The notes: generated by a model from the letters alone, not told the origin. Positions 38,509 through 45,295 are shown, counted from the stretch's first letter. The stretch is 64,000 bases of DNA from Dolomitihabitans soli (GCF_022213955.1 NZ_JAKNTW010000001.1:806001-870000); one strand, 5' to 3'. Translations and numbers: made by a program.

Positions 38509-39086
38509 GTGGAGTAATTCCTTTCACTTGTGAGTGGTCTCTGATGCATAATCTTGGTCGATAGGACCGGCGTCATGCAGTATGTCCCCAATTTTTCACC
38601 CACCACGAACATCAAGGCCACCGCTAACCCGCAGCTGACCGAGGTCAATGCGGAGAGTGCGTCCAACGGAAGTGGCTCTTGAGTGGTTAGTGTCAGTCCC
38701 AGGACCGCCAGTAAGAAGAACGCTGCATTGCGCAGGACATGACGAACGCCAAGGGGAACCGATGTGTCGCCGAAGCAACGGCAGGGTCTTGTTTTCTTGG
38801 CCCTGATAGCGAGCAGCACCGTGACTAGAAGAACAGCGGTCATCGCCAGCGAGACAAGGAAGCCGGGGCCGGCTGTCACATCGAACGCAAGCAGGAGCGG
38901 GATACAGAACTCAACCAGCATGAGAAGAGCGGCCAGTCGCGTCGCCCAGCGCATGGATACATGGAACAGGTAAATGAGGTATTCATGGAACTGCTTTCTG
39001 GAATCACGCGTCCATATTTTCGAGATTGCAGCCCAGGCGAACACGGTAGCCAGAAAGGATCGGATTCCAATTTCCAGATAGACCAT
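38442..39086 (-). CDS. MauE/DoxX-like membrane redox protein
   Basis: 214 residues from ATG 39086. Four to five membrane segments, starting IGIRSFLATVFAWAAISKIW. The conserved MauE motif is KKTRPCRCFGD, with Cys102 and Cys104. MauE is needed, with MauD, for disulfide-rich methylamine dehydrogenase small-subunit maturation; here the probable clients are the two Cys-rich peptides. The reading frame has no stop until 67 bases inside the thioredoxin gene, giving an odd Trp/Ser/Arg-rich tail (WPWACFRWATSSSSC); a frameshift or a true overlap are both possible. The frame also stays open upstream to TTG 39203, but the membrane helix at 39086 marks the likely start. Confidence 0.83.
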   Translation of the reverse strand: MVYLEIGIRSFLATVFAWAAISKIWTRDSRKQFHEYLIYLFHVSMRWATRLAALLMLVEFCIPLLLAFDVTAGPGFLVSLAMTAVLLVTVLLAIRAKKTRPCRCFGDTSVPLGVRHVLRNAAFFLLAVLGLTLTTQEPLPLDALSALTSVSCGLAVALMFVVGEKLGTYCMTPVLSTKIMHQRPLTSERNYSTWQRSRLWPWACFRWATSSSSC

Positions 39087-39159
39087 TATGCGACTCGCTG
39101 AATTCTGCTCAGAGAACTTGGGGGCTACACGATGGTGCAGTGCGGAGATAGCACGAGGG

Positions 39160-39212
39160 GCTTCCTCCTTGGGGGCGCTGTTCAAGCGGAATGACGACCT
39201 CAAGGAGGAAGC
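39160..39212 (-). terminator. Large hairpin between the peptide genes and the maturation/export genes
   Basis: GCTTCCTCCTTG (39160-39171) and CAAGGAGGAAGC (39201-39212) form a perfect 12-bp stem with a 29-base loop, 15 bases after the second peptide gene. On the transcribed strand one arm holds an AAGGAGG sequence. It could act as a leaky terminator or RNA-stability element, making peptide mRNA more abundant than that of the downstream genes. Confidence 0.6.
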
Positions 39213-39226
39213 TGCCTACTACCGGG

Positions 39227-39424
39227 CTAGCATGTGCCGCATGAGTCCGTCCAGCATGCCCAGCCGGTTCCGTCGCAGTAGTTCACGCAGGTCTTGAGCT
39301 TTGAATGCGTACTCGTGCAGTAGGTGCACTGGTAGGCATAGGCAGGCGGGCAGTCCGCCTTGACAGAGACTTCGGGAAGGATGACCGACAGAGCTTGGCC
39401 AAATCTTTTCCTAAGCAAACGCAT
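39227..39424 (-). CDS. Cys-rich precursor peptide 2
   Basis: 65-residue peptide starting MRLLRKRFGQALSVILPEVS. A leader of about 23 residues ends in V-K-A; the predicted core (residues 24-65) begins DCPPAYAYQC and ends TGWACWTDSCGTC, with eight cysteines (25, 33, 36, 46, 50, 57, 62, 65), enough for four disulfides. 57 of 65 residues are identical to the upstream peptide; all Cys are kept, and the changes fall in the leader tip and four core positions. GGAGGT lies 9 bases before the ATG. I do not recognise a known family. It is probably a secreted disulfide-rich peptide, possibly a bacteriocin or signal. Confidence 0.85.
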   Translation of the reverse strand: MRLLRKRFGQALSVILPEVSVKADCPPAYAYQCTYCTSTHSKLKTCVNYCDGTGWACWTDSCGTC

Positions 39425-39702
39425 CGTGCTTCGACCTCCGAATTTCTTCGCTGATGATATGCGCCTTGAACTTGTGTGCGTCGGACAATGCCCGACATGG
39501 GGATTGAACGGCGCCCTGCCGAACAAGCACCTACAGCGCGCCGGCAAGAGCCGCAAACACCTCACCGTCTTACGGTCACACCAAATTCGACTGGGTGGTT
39601 TCTGGATTTCCACCGGATGTCGGCACGCAAGCCGGGGAGCATCCCCTTTGAGATCGGCACGAAAAGTCACGATTATCAAAGAGGATGCAGGCCGCTACCG
39701 GG
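39425..39702 (-). repeat. Spacer of a tandem gene duplication (period 476 bp)
   Basis: The two peptide genes are exactly 476 bases apart. Similarity extends about 8 bases past each stop and roughly 30 bases upstream of each ATG (GGAGGT region and GCTGATGAT). The remaining ~200 bases of the spacer have no gene I can support and no third peptide copy. Confidence 0.7.
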
Positions 39703-39900
39703 CTAGCACGTGCCGCATGAGTCCGTCCAGCATGCCCAGCCGGTTCCGTCGCAGTAGTTCACGCAGGTCTTGAGCTTTGAGCGTGTACCCGTGCAGTAGA
39801 TGCACTGGTAGGCATAGTAAGGCGGGCAATCCGCCTTGACAGAGACTTCGGGAAGGATGACCGACAGAGCTTGACCGAGCTTTTCTGCAAGCAATCTCAT
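39703..39900 (-). CDS. Cys-rich precursor peptide 1
   Basis: 65-residue peptide starting MRLLAEKLGQALSVILPEVS, first gene of the island operon. Leader ~1-23 ending V-K-A, then an acidic DC start and a core rich in Cys, Tyr, Thr and Trp, with the same eight Cys positions as its neighbour and the same C-terminal CDGTGWACWTDSCGTC. GGAGGT 9 bases upstream of ATG gives a strong RBS. No lanthionine, radical-SAM or lasso enzymes are encoded nearby, so disulfide formation by the MauE/thioredoxin pair is the expected modification. The leader lacks a long hydrophobic Sec core, which fits ABC export. Confidence 0.85.
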   Translation of the reverse strand: MRLLAEKLGQALSVILPEVSVKADCPPYYAYQCIYCTGTRSKLKTCVNYCDGTGWACWTDSCGTC

Positions 39901-40085
39901 CGCGCCTTGACCTCCGATTTGCTGATGATCAACTCTTTGAATTGCATCGGTTCGTGAATGTCGAAAGTTCTTCGTAGGCGTTTAGTGCACCCTCCTTGCT
40001 CGATTGTGTGCCGCACGGCCGGCGATGGCCTCGCCAAGGATTCCCCGTTCATGCGGCTTTACGGGATCCACTGCTTCGATCTGCG

Positions 40086-41093
40086 TCAACTATGTGGCGC
40101 CTGCTGAAATCCTGCGCTCCAACGCTCACTTTGTCGTTGACTCTCCTTGCACGGCTGTTGACTAATCCTGCACAGCCGTGGTGTACGAGGGGGAGTGTCT
40201 GTAGTCGCTAAGCCCCAGCGCGTGGCGATGGCGTGGATGGGGCGGTTGCGGAGGGAAGGATCGGCAAGGTCGTGGCGGCAGCGTTCCAGGCGGCGTTCGC
40301 GGATCCAGGCGGCCACGGCGCGGCCTTCTTCCTGGAAGAGGATGTACAGGAGGCGGGTGGAGATCCCGTGGGCGGTGGCGATGGTGTCGGGGGTGAGGTC
40401 GGGTTCGCCGAGGTGCTGCTGGATGAAGGCGTGGATGCGCTGCTTCAGGGCGCGTCTGCGGACCTCTGTGGGGATGGTTTCCTCGGCGTCCGCGTAGCCG
40501 GCGAGGACGGTGGTCAGGAGGTCGACGGTGACCTGAGTCAGGGTGGGGATGTCGGCTGGGGTGAACTCGCCGGCACGTGCGTTGAGGTCGGCCAGCCAGC
40601 GGGCCAACACCCCGCCCATGCCGCGGCGCCCGTCGATCGGGACAGCGAGCAGGTGCCGCATCGTCTTCTCCGGTATCGGCAGCAGCGCGCGTGGACACTG
40701 CACGGTCAGATGCGACCAGTTGTCCGGGAGGGCGTGGGCGTCGCCGCGGAAGAGGCGACTGCTGTCCAACACCACGAGGTCACCGGTACGCAACTCCGTG
40801 TCACTCCCGGCCACAGAGAGGACGCCCTCCCCGCAGAGGAAGTAGTTGATCTGGTACACCTCCGGGTCGGACTGCCGTATCACCTTCGCTGTCCGCGCGA
40901 TCTCCAGATGCGGATAGGCCAGTGCGGACGCCTGTAATCGCCCTAAGTCCACGACGCGCATCTTGGCGCGGAAGTCCTCGTGGTCGTCGCTGCGCAGCCG
41001 GTTGGGCATGTGCGACCGTGCTGTGATTTCCCGCCACAGCGCAAACCGCTCCGGTGCGGCCACGACCTCCGTGCTGAAGTCGGTCACCAGCAT
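40086..41093 (-). CDS. AraC-family regulator with damaged C-terminus
   Basis: 335-residue frame. Residues ~1-200 match the AraC-binding-like N-terminal domain (YQINYFLCGEGVLSVAGSDTE). The first helix-turn-helix is intact (LTPDTIATAHGISTRLLYIL), but after RPIHAIATRWGL the sequence departs from the family and reads TTDTPPRTPRLCRISQQP. In the +1 frame it continues LSDYRHSPSYTTAVQD and stops, resembling the start of the second HTH and then degenerating. The protein is therefore probably truncated by an indel and may be inactive. It lies upstream of the peptide genes on the same strand. GC content is high, unlike the island. Confidence 0.75.
   Translation of the reverse strand: MLVTDFSTEVVAAPERFALWREITARSHMPNRLRSDDHEDFRAKMRVVDLGRLQASALAYPHLEIARTAKVIRQSDPEVYQINYFLCGEGVLSVAGSDTELRTGDLVVLDSSRLFRGDAHALPDNWSHLTVQCPRALLPIPEKTMRHLLAVPIDGRRGMGGVLARWLADLNARAGEFTPADIPTLTQVTVDLLTTVLAGYADAEETIPTEVRRRALKQRIHAFIQQHLGEPDLTPDTIATAHGISTRLLYILFQEEGRAVAAWIRERRLERCRHDLADPSLRNRPIHAIATRWGLATTDTPPRTPRLCRISQQPCKESQRQSERWSAGFQQAPHS
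40150..40180 (-). terminator. Hairpin overlapping the end of the AraC gene
   Basis: CACGGCTGT (40150-40158) and ACAGCCGTG (40172-40180) are a perfect 9-bp inverted repeat. It sits at the stop codon (40162) of the frame that continues the AraC homology, so it may be the original terminator of the intact gene. Confidence 0.5.
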
Positions 41094-41674
41094 CCAGCAC
41101 CCCCCTCTAGCCGCCGGTCACCGCGGCTTTCGAGTTGAGTTCCATGCGAGACTCTGCAACAGAGCCGCTCATTGGAAGGTCCTACTTCTCCCGAACTGAT
41201 ACGGACAGGTTCTCTTGGGCGCGATTCCCAGACCTGATCCCGCTCTTGGCGCAGGAATGGGTGGGTTCGCCGCCCGAGGAGTACACACAGAGCCTTGTGG
41301 ACACAAACGAGCCCTCATTAAAGGGGATCGCGCCGTGCACATCCAAGGTCTTTCGGCTGTCCCGAACAATCCCGAACAATCCAGAACAATCCCGAACGTT
41401 GTCGCGCGGGCCGGAACCGAGTGATCTCACTCGTGTCACCCGAGCCCGCCGAAGAGAGTCATGCGGTGGCCGAATCCCCGCACCTGGCAAGGCCGGGTTG
41501 CGCCCGCGGACGTGGTGTATGGGCTTCTCCAGCTAAGGGCCTCGTTCGCCGGGTGCCAACGCGCGGCTTTCCGAAGCGGAGGGCGGACCGATACGCTGAC
41601 GGCGCATACCGAACAAGATTCTGTGCCAGCAGTGTCAGCAGTGCCATCGTCACGTCGCGGGAAGGACGCTCACA
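41094..41674. other. Divergent intergenic region, AraC gene to LLM oxidoreductase
   Basis: 581 bases. It holds the phased decamer repeat at 41361-41400. An open frame at 41135-41536 shows no family resemblance and runs through that repeat, so I do not call it. The last ~80 bases before 41675 contain AAGGACG as RBS and GATACGCT as a possible -10 region for the oxidoreductase. Confidence 0.4.
41361..41400 (+). repeat. Four direct 10-bp repeats
   Basis: CCCGAACAAT, CCCGAACAAT, CCAGAACAAT, CCCGAACGTT in direct succession. The 10-bp period places each copy on the same face of the DNA helix, as in operators or iterons. It is located between two divergent genes. Confidence 0.85.
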
Positions 41675-42715
41675 ATGCGTATCGGGATGGGCCTCAACTA
41701 CTCCGGGGGCTTCAAGGAGACGGTAACGGCGCTCGCCGACTACGAGAAGGCAGGGCTCGGCATCGTGTTCGTCGCCGAGGCGTACAGCTTCGACGCCGTC
41801 AGCCAGATGGGCTACATCGCCGCCAAGACCGAGCGGATGCAGATCGCCTCGGGCATCCTCCCGATCTACTCCAGGACCCCGACCCTGCTGGCGATGACGG
41901 CCGCCGGGATGGACTACGTCTCCGACGGCCGGTTCGTGCTGGGCCTCGGCGCCTCCGGTCCCCAGGTCATCGAGGGATTCCACGGCGTGCCGTACGACGC
42001 TCCGCTGGCTCGTACCCGCGAGGTCATCGAGATCTGCCGCAAGGTGTGGCGGCGGGAGCGGCTGATCCACGACGGCAAGCACTACACGCTGCCCCTCCCG
42101 CAGGGGCAGGGCACCGGCCTCGGCAAGCCGCTCAAGCTGATCAACCATCCGGTGCGCGCGCGGATCCCCATCGTGGTCGCGGCGATCGGCCCGAAGAACG
42201 TCGAGCTGACCGCCGAGCTCGCGGAGGGCTGGGAGCCCATCTTCTACGTGCCCGAGAAGGCCGCCGACGTGTGGGGGACGTCCCTCGCCGCGGGCAGGGC
42301 GCGGCGCGACCCCTCCCTGGGCGACCTGGACGTGGTGGCCCAGGCGAGCCTCGCCATCGGCGACGACGTCGCGGGCCTGCTGGAGTTCGGCCGCCCGATG
42401 GCCGCCCTCTACATCGGCGGCATGGGCGCCAAGGGCCGGAACTTCTACAACGACCTGGCCCGCCGCTACGGCTACGAGAAGGAGGCGGAGCAGATCCAGA
42501 ACCTCTACCTGGAGGGCAAGAAGGAAGAGGCCGCCGCCCTCGTGCCGTACGAACTGCTGGAGAAGATGTCGCTGATCGGGTCTGAGGGCTTCATCCGCGA
42601 CCGGGTGCAGGCCCTCCGCGACTCGGGCGTCACCACGTTGAACGTCAATCCCATCGCCGCCACCCACGAGGAGCGCGTCCGGTTGATCGAGAAGATCGTG
42701 GACATGGCCTCCTGA
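41675..42715 (+). CDS. LLM-class (luciferase-like) F420-dependent oxidoreductase
   Basis: 346 residues, bacterial-luciferase-like TIM barrel. Family traits: RIGMGLNYSG at the N-terminus, FVAEAYSFDAVSQMGYIAA, LASGILPIYSRTPTLLAMTA-like segment, GRFVLGLGASGPQVIEGFHG and RTREVIEICRKVWRRE. Of the LLM subgroups, the sequence resembles F420-dependent enzymes (ASGILPIYSRTPTLLAM), so it probably reduces or oxidises an organic substrate with F420; the substrate is unknown. Start ATG with GGAAGGACG upstream. Its promoter region contains the phased decamers. Confidence 0.88.
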   Translation: MRIGMGLNYSGGFKETVTALADYEKAGLGIVFVAEAYSFDAVSQMGYIAAKTERMQIASGILPIYSRTPTLLAMTAAGMDYVSDGRFVLGLGASGPQVIEGFHGVPYDAPLARTREVIEICRKVWRRERLIHDGKHYTLPLPQGQGTGLGKPLKLINHPVRARIPIVVAAIGPKNVELTAELAEGWEPIFYVPEKAADVWGTSLAAGRARRDPSLGDLDVVAQASLAIGDDVAGLLEFGRPMAALYIGGMGAKGRNFYNDLARRYGYEKEAEQIQNLYLEGKKEEAAALVPYELLEKMSLIGSEGFIRDRVQALRDSGVTTLNVNPIAATHEERVRLIEKIVDMAS

Positions 42716-42802
42716 TCGGGTGAGGGCGCCTGGCGATGACCGTGAGTGCTGGATCATGTGCGTTCTGTTGGCAAAGGCTCTCTGAAGTTGTTAGCATCTG
42801 CC

Positions 42803-42830
42803 TTGACCTGCCAACTAGTTCAAATATGGT
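42803..42830 (+). promoter_or_regulatory. Promoter and putative operator of the toxin-antitoxin operon
   Basis: TTGACC (42803-42808), 16-base spacer, TATGGT (42825-42830). The spacer contains the perfect palindrome AACTAGTT (42813-42820), a likely site for autorepression by the antitoxin. The predicted transcript begins at or next to the ATG at 42837. Confidence 0.6.
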
Positions 42831-42836
42831 GGAGGC

Positions 42837-43310
42837 ATGAGTGCAGAGGTCGTCGTCCCGTGGTCCAAGCTGCTTCAGCAGCCCAATCAGGTCGTCTCCC
42901 TCCTGGAGGAGGCCGTGAGCGTCAGGCTCGCCCGGCGTGACGCCGAGGACCTCGTCATCACCCGCGCCTCCAGGGCGGAGCGGCAGGCGGGCAGCATCGG
43001 CGACATCACCAGGACCATGGCGGCCATGGTCCGCGCGGAGGGCGGCGCGGACGTCATCAGGCGCGCCGTCCCCGACGCGTTCCCCTGGATCCGCGTCATG
43101 CCCGCGGAGGCGCTCGACGAGTTCGCCGAGGAGTTCGTCGAGACGGCCCGCGGCTGCGCCGAGTTGGGCGTCTTCGCCCCTCTGGAGGTCGTCGTGGCCT
43201 CCTGGAAGCACACCGCCGAGATCGAGGCCGACCCCGAGCTCCACGCCATCCTCACTCGCCCGCTGACCCTTGACGGGCCTCGTGTCCCGATGCCCGAGGT
43301 CCGAGAATGA
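42837..43310 (+). CDS. Antitoxin of a type II toxin-antitoxin pair (Phd-like)
   Basis: 157 residues. The N-terminal part (VVVPWSKLLQQPNQVVSLLE then EAVSVRLARRDAEDLVITRA) resembles the prevent-host-death/YefM DNA-binding fold found in actinobacterial antitoxins. The C-terminal part is a longer acidic helical region that would wrap the toxin. It overlaps the following small gene by four bases (ATGA), the usual coupled arrangement. GGAGG lies only one base from the ATG, so translation may be leaderless. The assignment rests on fold-like features and gene pairing, not on a strong motif. Confidence 0.72.
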   Translation: MSAEVVVPWSKLLQQPNQVVSLLEEAVSVRLARRDAEDLVITRASRAERQAGSIGDITRTMAAMVRAEGGADVIRRAVPDAFPWIRVMPAEALDEFAEEFVETARGCAELGVFAPLEVVVASWKHTAEIEADPELHAILTRPLTLDGPRVPMPEVRE

Positions 43311-43660
43311 GCCCAAAGCGAGGAGACAGCGCCACGCCGCCCCCCTTGGAGGAGGAATGGGAGATCCGGTTCGACTCCACCGAGGTCGCCCGAGGCTGGA
43401 CCGAGTTGTACCGCCAGGCTCCCGCTAATCTGAGGGTTTGCTACGACATCCTGCGGCTGAATCCGGCACCGGCCGGGGAGACCTCGCGACATCATCTCCT
43501 TCGCCGAGAGCACGCCCGCAGGTCAACCAGTTACTACGACTTCGATCAGTGGCAGTACGAGGTCACGTCGGGCGGGCGGGTCTGGTACGTGGTCGAGGAG
43601 AAAACGCGCACGGTGTGGATCACATACGCCTCACCGGCGCATCCCAAGGAGACCGAGTGA
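43307..43660 (+). CDS. Toxin of a type II toxin-antitoxin pair (RelE/ParE-like)
   Basis: 117 residues. The order of elements fits the RelE/ParE fold: basic helical N-terminal half (GWTELYRQAPANLRVCYDIL), RRSTSYYDFDQWQYEVTSGG, then the C-terminal strands RVWYVVEEKTRTVWITYASPAHPKE. In this fold the product would cleave mRNA at the ribosome or poison gyrase; which one cannot be told. The ATG overlaps the antitoxin stop. This gene would be lethal without its partner, and both frames are intact. Confidence 0.72.
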   Translation: MSPKRGDSATPPPLEEEWEIRFDSTEVARGWTELYRQAPANLRVCYDILRLNPAPAGETSRHHLLRREHARRSTSYYDFDQWQYEVTSGGRVWYVVEEKTRTVWITYASPAHPKETE

Positions 43661-43745
43661 CGGTCTCGTGTGCTCCGCTGTTCCTGGCGTGAGGGAGTGA
43701 CGTCACGCCGCCCTTCCCGAAGGGTGGAGTGACGTTCGCCCCGAA

Positions 43746-43785
43746 CCGCCCTCCTAATGTGATCGCTATCACTAATGGAGGGCGG
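43746..43785. promoter_or_regulatory. CRP-like operator inside a nested inverted repeat
   Basis: TGTGATCGCTATCACT at 43758-43773 matches the CRP consensus TGTGA-N6-TCACA in 9 of 10 defined positions. It is framed by CCGCCCTCC (43746-43754) and GGAGGGCGG (43777-43785), a perfect inverted repeat with the same centre. Confidence 0.65.
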
Positions 43786-43944
43786 AATAGTGGGTTTTGG
43801 GTGAGTGTTGTGGATCTCCGTGACATTCACTGTGGTGATCGTGTGGCTGGTGGAGCGGCTACATGTCGATTTGTGCCGCATCATGGGCGGGCTCTGTCGC
43901 TGATCGCGTCGTCTGACGCTTGATCGCCTCCCAAGCCCGTTTCC

Positions 43945-43980
43945 CCTGTCACCAGGTCACCTGCCATGACCTGTGACAGG
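43945..43980. promoter_or_regulatory. Long inverted repeat just upstream of the symporter start
   Basis: CCTGTCAC-C-AGGTCA (43945-43959) pairs with TGACCTGTGACAGG (43967-43980); the stem is 14 bp with one bulged C and a 7-base loop. It is either an operator or an RNA hairpin 20 bases before the start codon. Confidence 0.6.
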
Positions 43981-43999
43981 CATGCCAGAAAGCATTTCG

Positions 44000-45295
44000 A
44001 TGACCCGTCTCAAACGGATTCCGTTCTCTCTCCAACTACTGGCCGGCCTGGTGCTCGGTGTCGCGCTCGGTCTCCTCGCCCGGGCCGGCGAGATCGCCTG
44101 GCTGGGCGACACGCTCACCCAGATCGGCTCCATCTTCGTCTCGCTGCTCAAGCTCGCCGTACCGCCGCTGGTGTTCACCGCGGTCGTGGTGAGTGTCGCC
44201 AACCTGCGCAACGTCGGCGGCGCGGCACGGCTGGCCGGCAAGACGCTGGGCTGGTTCCTGGTCACCTCGCTGCTCGCCGTCGCGGTGGGGCTCGGCCTGG
44301 GCCTGCTGACGAACCCGGGGCGCGGAGTGACCCTGGCCGCCGAGGGCGCCAAGGCGCCCGAGCACGTCGGTGGCTGGAGCGACTTCCTGACCGGGATCGT
44401 GCCGACCAACGTCGTCGAGGCGTTCAGCGAGGTCAACGTCCTCCAGATCGTCTTCCTCGGGGTGGTGCTCGGCGCGGCGGCGCTGGCGGTGGGGGAGAAG
44501 GCGGAGCCCTTCCTGACCTTCAACCGGAGTGTGCTCGAACTGGTGCAGAAGGCGTTGTGGTGGGTGATCCGCCTGGCGCCGCTCGGCACGCTCGGCCTGG
44601 TCGGCAAGGCGGTCACGACCTACGGCTGGGACCTGCTCGCCCCCTTGGCGACCTTCAGCCTCGACGTCTACATCGGCTGCTTCATCGTCCTGCTGGTGAT
44701 CTACCCGGCGCTGCTGTTCTTCGTCGGGCGGGTCAACCCGGCCCGGTTCCTGCGCAAGGCGTGGCCCGCGCTGGAGCTGGCCTTCGTCTCCCGCTCCTCG
44801 GTCGGCACGATGCCGCTGACCCAGCAGGTGGTGACCGAGCGGCTCGGCGTCCCGCGTGACTACGCGTCCTTCGCGGTCCCGTTCGGGGCGACCACCAAGA
44901 TGGACGGCTGCGCCGCCGTGTACCCGGCCCTCGCGGCGATCTTCGTGGCGCAGGTGTTCGGGGTGCCCCTGGGCGTGGGCGACTACCTGTTGATCGCCTT
45001 CGTCTCGGTGATCGGCTCGGCCGCGACCGCCGGCCTGACCGGCGCGACCGTCATGCTCACCCTCACCCTGAGCACCCTGGGGCTTCCGCTGGAGGGCGCG
45101 GGCCTGCTGCTCGCGATCGACCCGATCCTGGACATGATCCGCACCGCGACCAACGTGGCGGGCCAGATGGTGGTGCCGGTCCTGGTCGCGCGTTCCGAGG
45201 GCACCCTCGACCAGGCCGTCTTCGACGCGCCGGGCGAACCGGCCGAGCCGGGTAAGCCGGCCGAGAGCGCGCTGCGGGCACCTGCTCCGGCTTGA
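44000..45295 (+). CDS. Dicarboxylate/amino acid:cation symporter (DAACS, DctA/GltP family)
   Basis: 431 residues from ATG 44000 (AGAAAG 7 bases upstream; ATG 43982 and GTG 43973 would extend it into a hairpin). Eight or so membrane segments. Family motifs: serine-rich SRSSVGTMPLTQQ, PFGATTKMDGCAAVYPALAA (usually ATxNMDG), and DPILDMIRTATNVAGQM, the substrate/cation-binding motif. It imports C4-dicarboxylates or Glu/Asp with Na+ or H+. It stands alone, with a CRP-like operator upstream and a strong terminator downstream, suggesting carbon-source control. Confidence 0.93.
   Translation: MTRLKRIPFSLQLLAGLVLGVALGLLARAGEIAWLGDTLTQIGSIFVSLLKLAVPPLVFTAVVVSVANLRNVGGAARLAGKTLGWFLVTSLLAVAVGLGLGLLTNPGRGVTLAAEGAKAPEHVGGWSDFLTGIVPTNVVEAFSEVNVLQIVFLGVVLGAAALAVGEKAEPFLTFNRSVLELVQKALWWVIRLAPLGTLGLVGKAVTTYGWDLLAPLATFSLDVYIGCFIVLLVIYPALLFFVGRVNPARFLRKAWPALELAFVSRSSVGTMPLTQQVVTERLGVPRDYASFAVPFGATTKMDGCAAVYPALAAIFVAQVFGVPLGVGDYLLIAFVSVIGSAATAGLTGATVMLTLTLSTLGLPLEGAGLLLAIDPILDMIRTATNVAGQMVVPVLVARSEGTLDQAVFDAPGEPAEPGKPAESALRAPAPA

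Larger units (their letters stand above)
43661..43999 (+). promoter_or_regulatory. Operator-rich region upstream of the dicarboxylate symporter
   Basis: 339 bases without a gene. In order: palindrome GTGACGTCAC (43697-43706) with a partial direct copy GAGTGACGT near 43727-43735; hairpin CCCTTC/GAAGGG (43711-43724), possibly the end of the toxin transcript; a CRP-like site inside a 40-bp inverted repeat (43746-43785); and a 14-bp-stem hairpin (43945-43980) just before the symporter gene. Confidence 0.6.

Noticed and set aside
39227-39679. A 150-residue version of peptide 2 with a long N-terminal extension
   Set aside because: The extension crosses the duplicated spacer, has no counterpart in peptide 1 and no RBS; the ATG at 39424 has GGAGGT at 9 bases.
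39227-39900. Lanthipeptide, lasso or thiopeptide precursors
   Set aside because: None of the required synthetases or radical enzymes is encoded nearby; Ser/Thr/Cys pattern alone is not enough.
35480-40080. Prophage or integrative element
   Set aside because: No integrase, phage structural genes, att repeats or tRNA found; only low GC supports transfer.
41135-41536. 133-codon open frame upstream of the LLM gene
   Set aside because: No family resemblance and it runs through the decamer repeat; more likely regulatory DNA.
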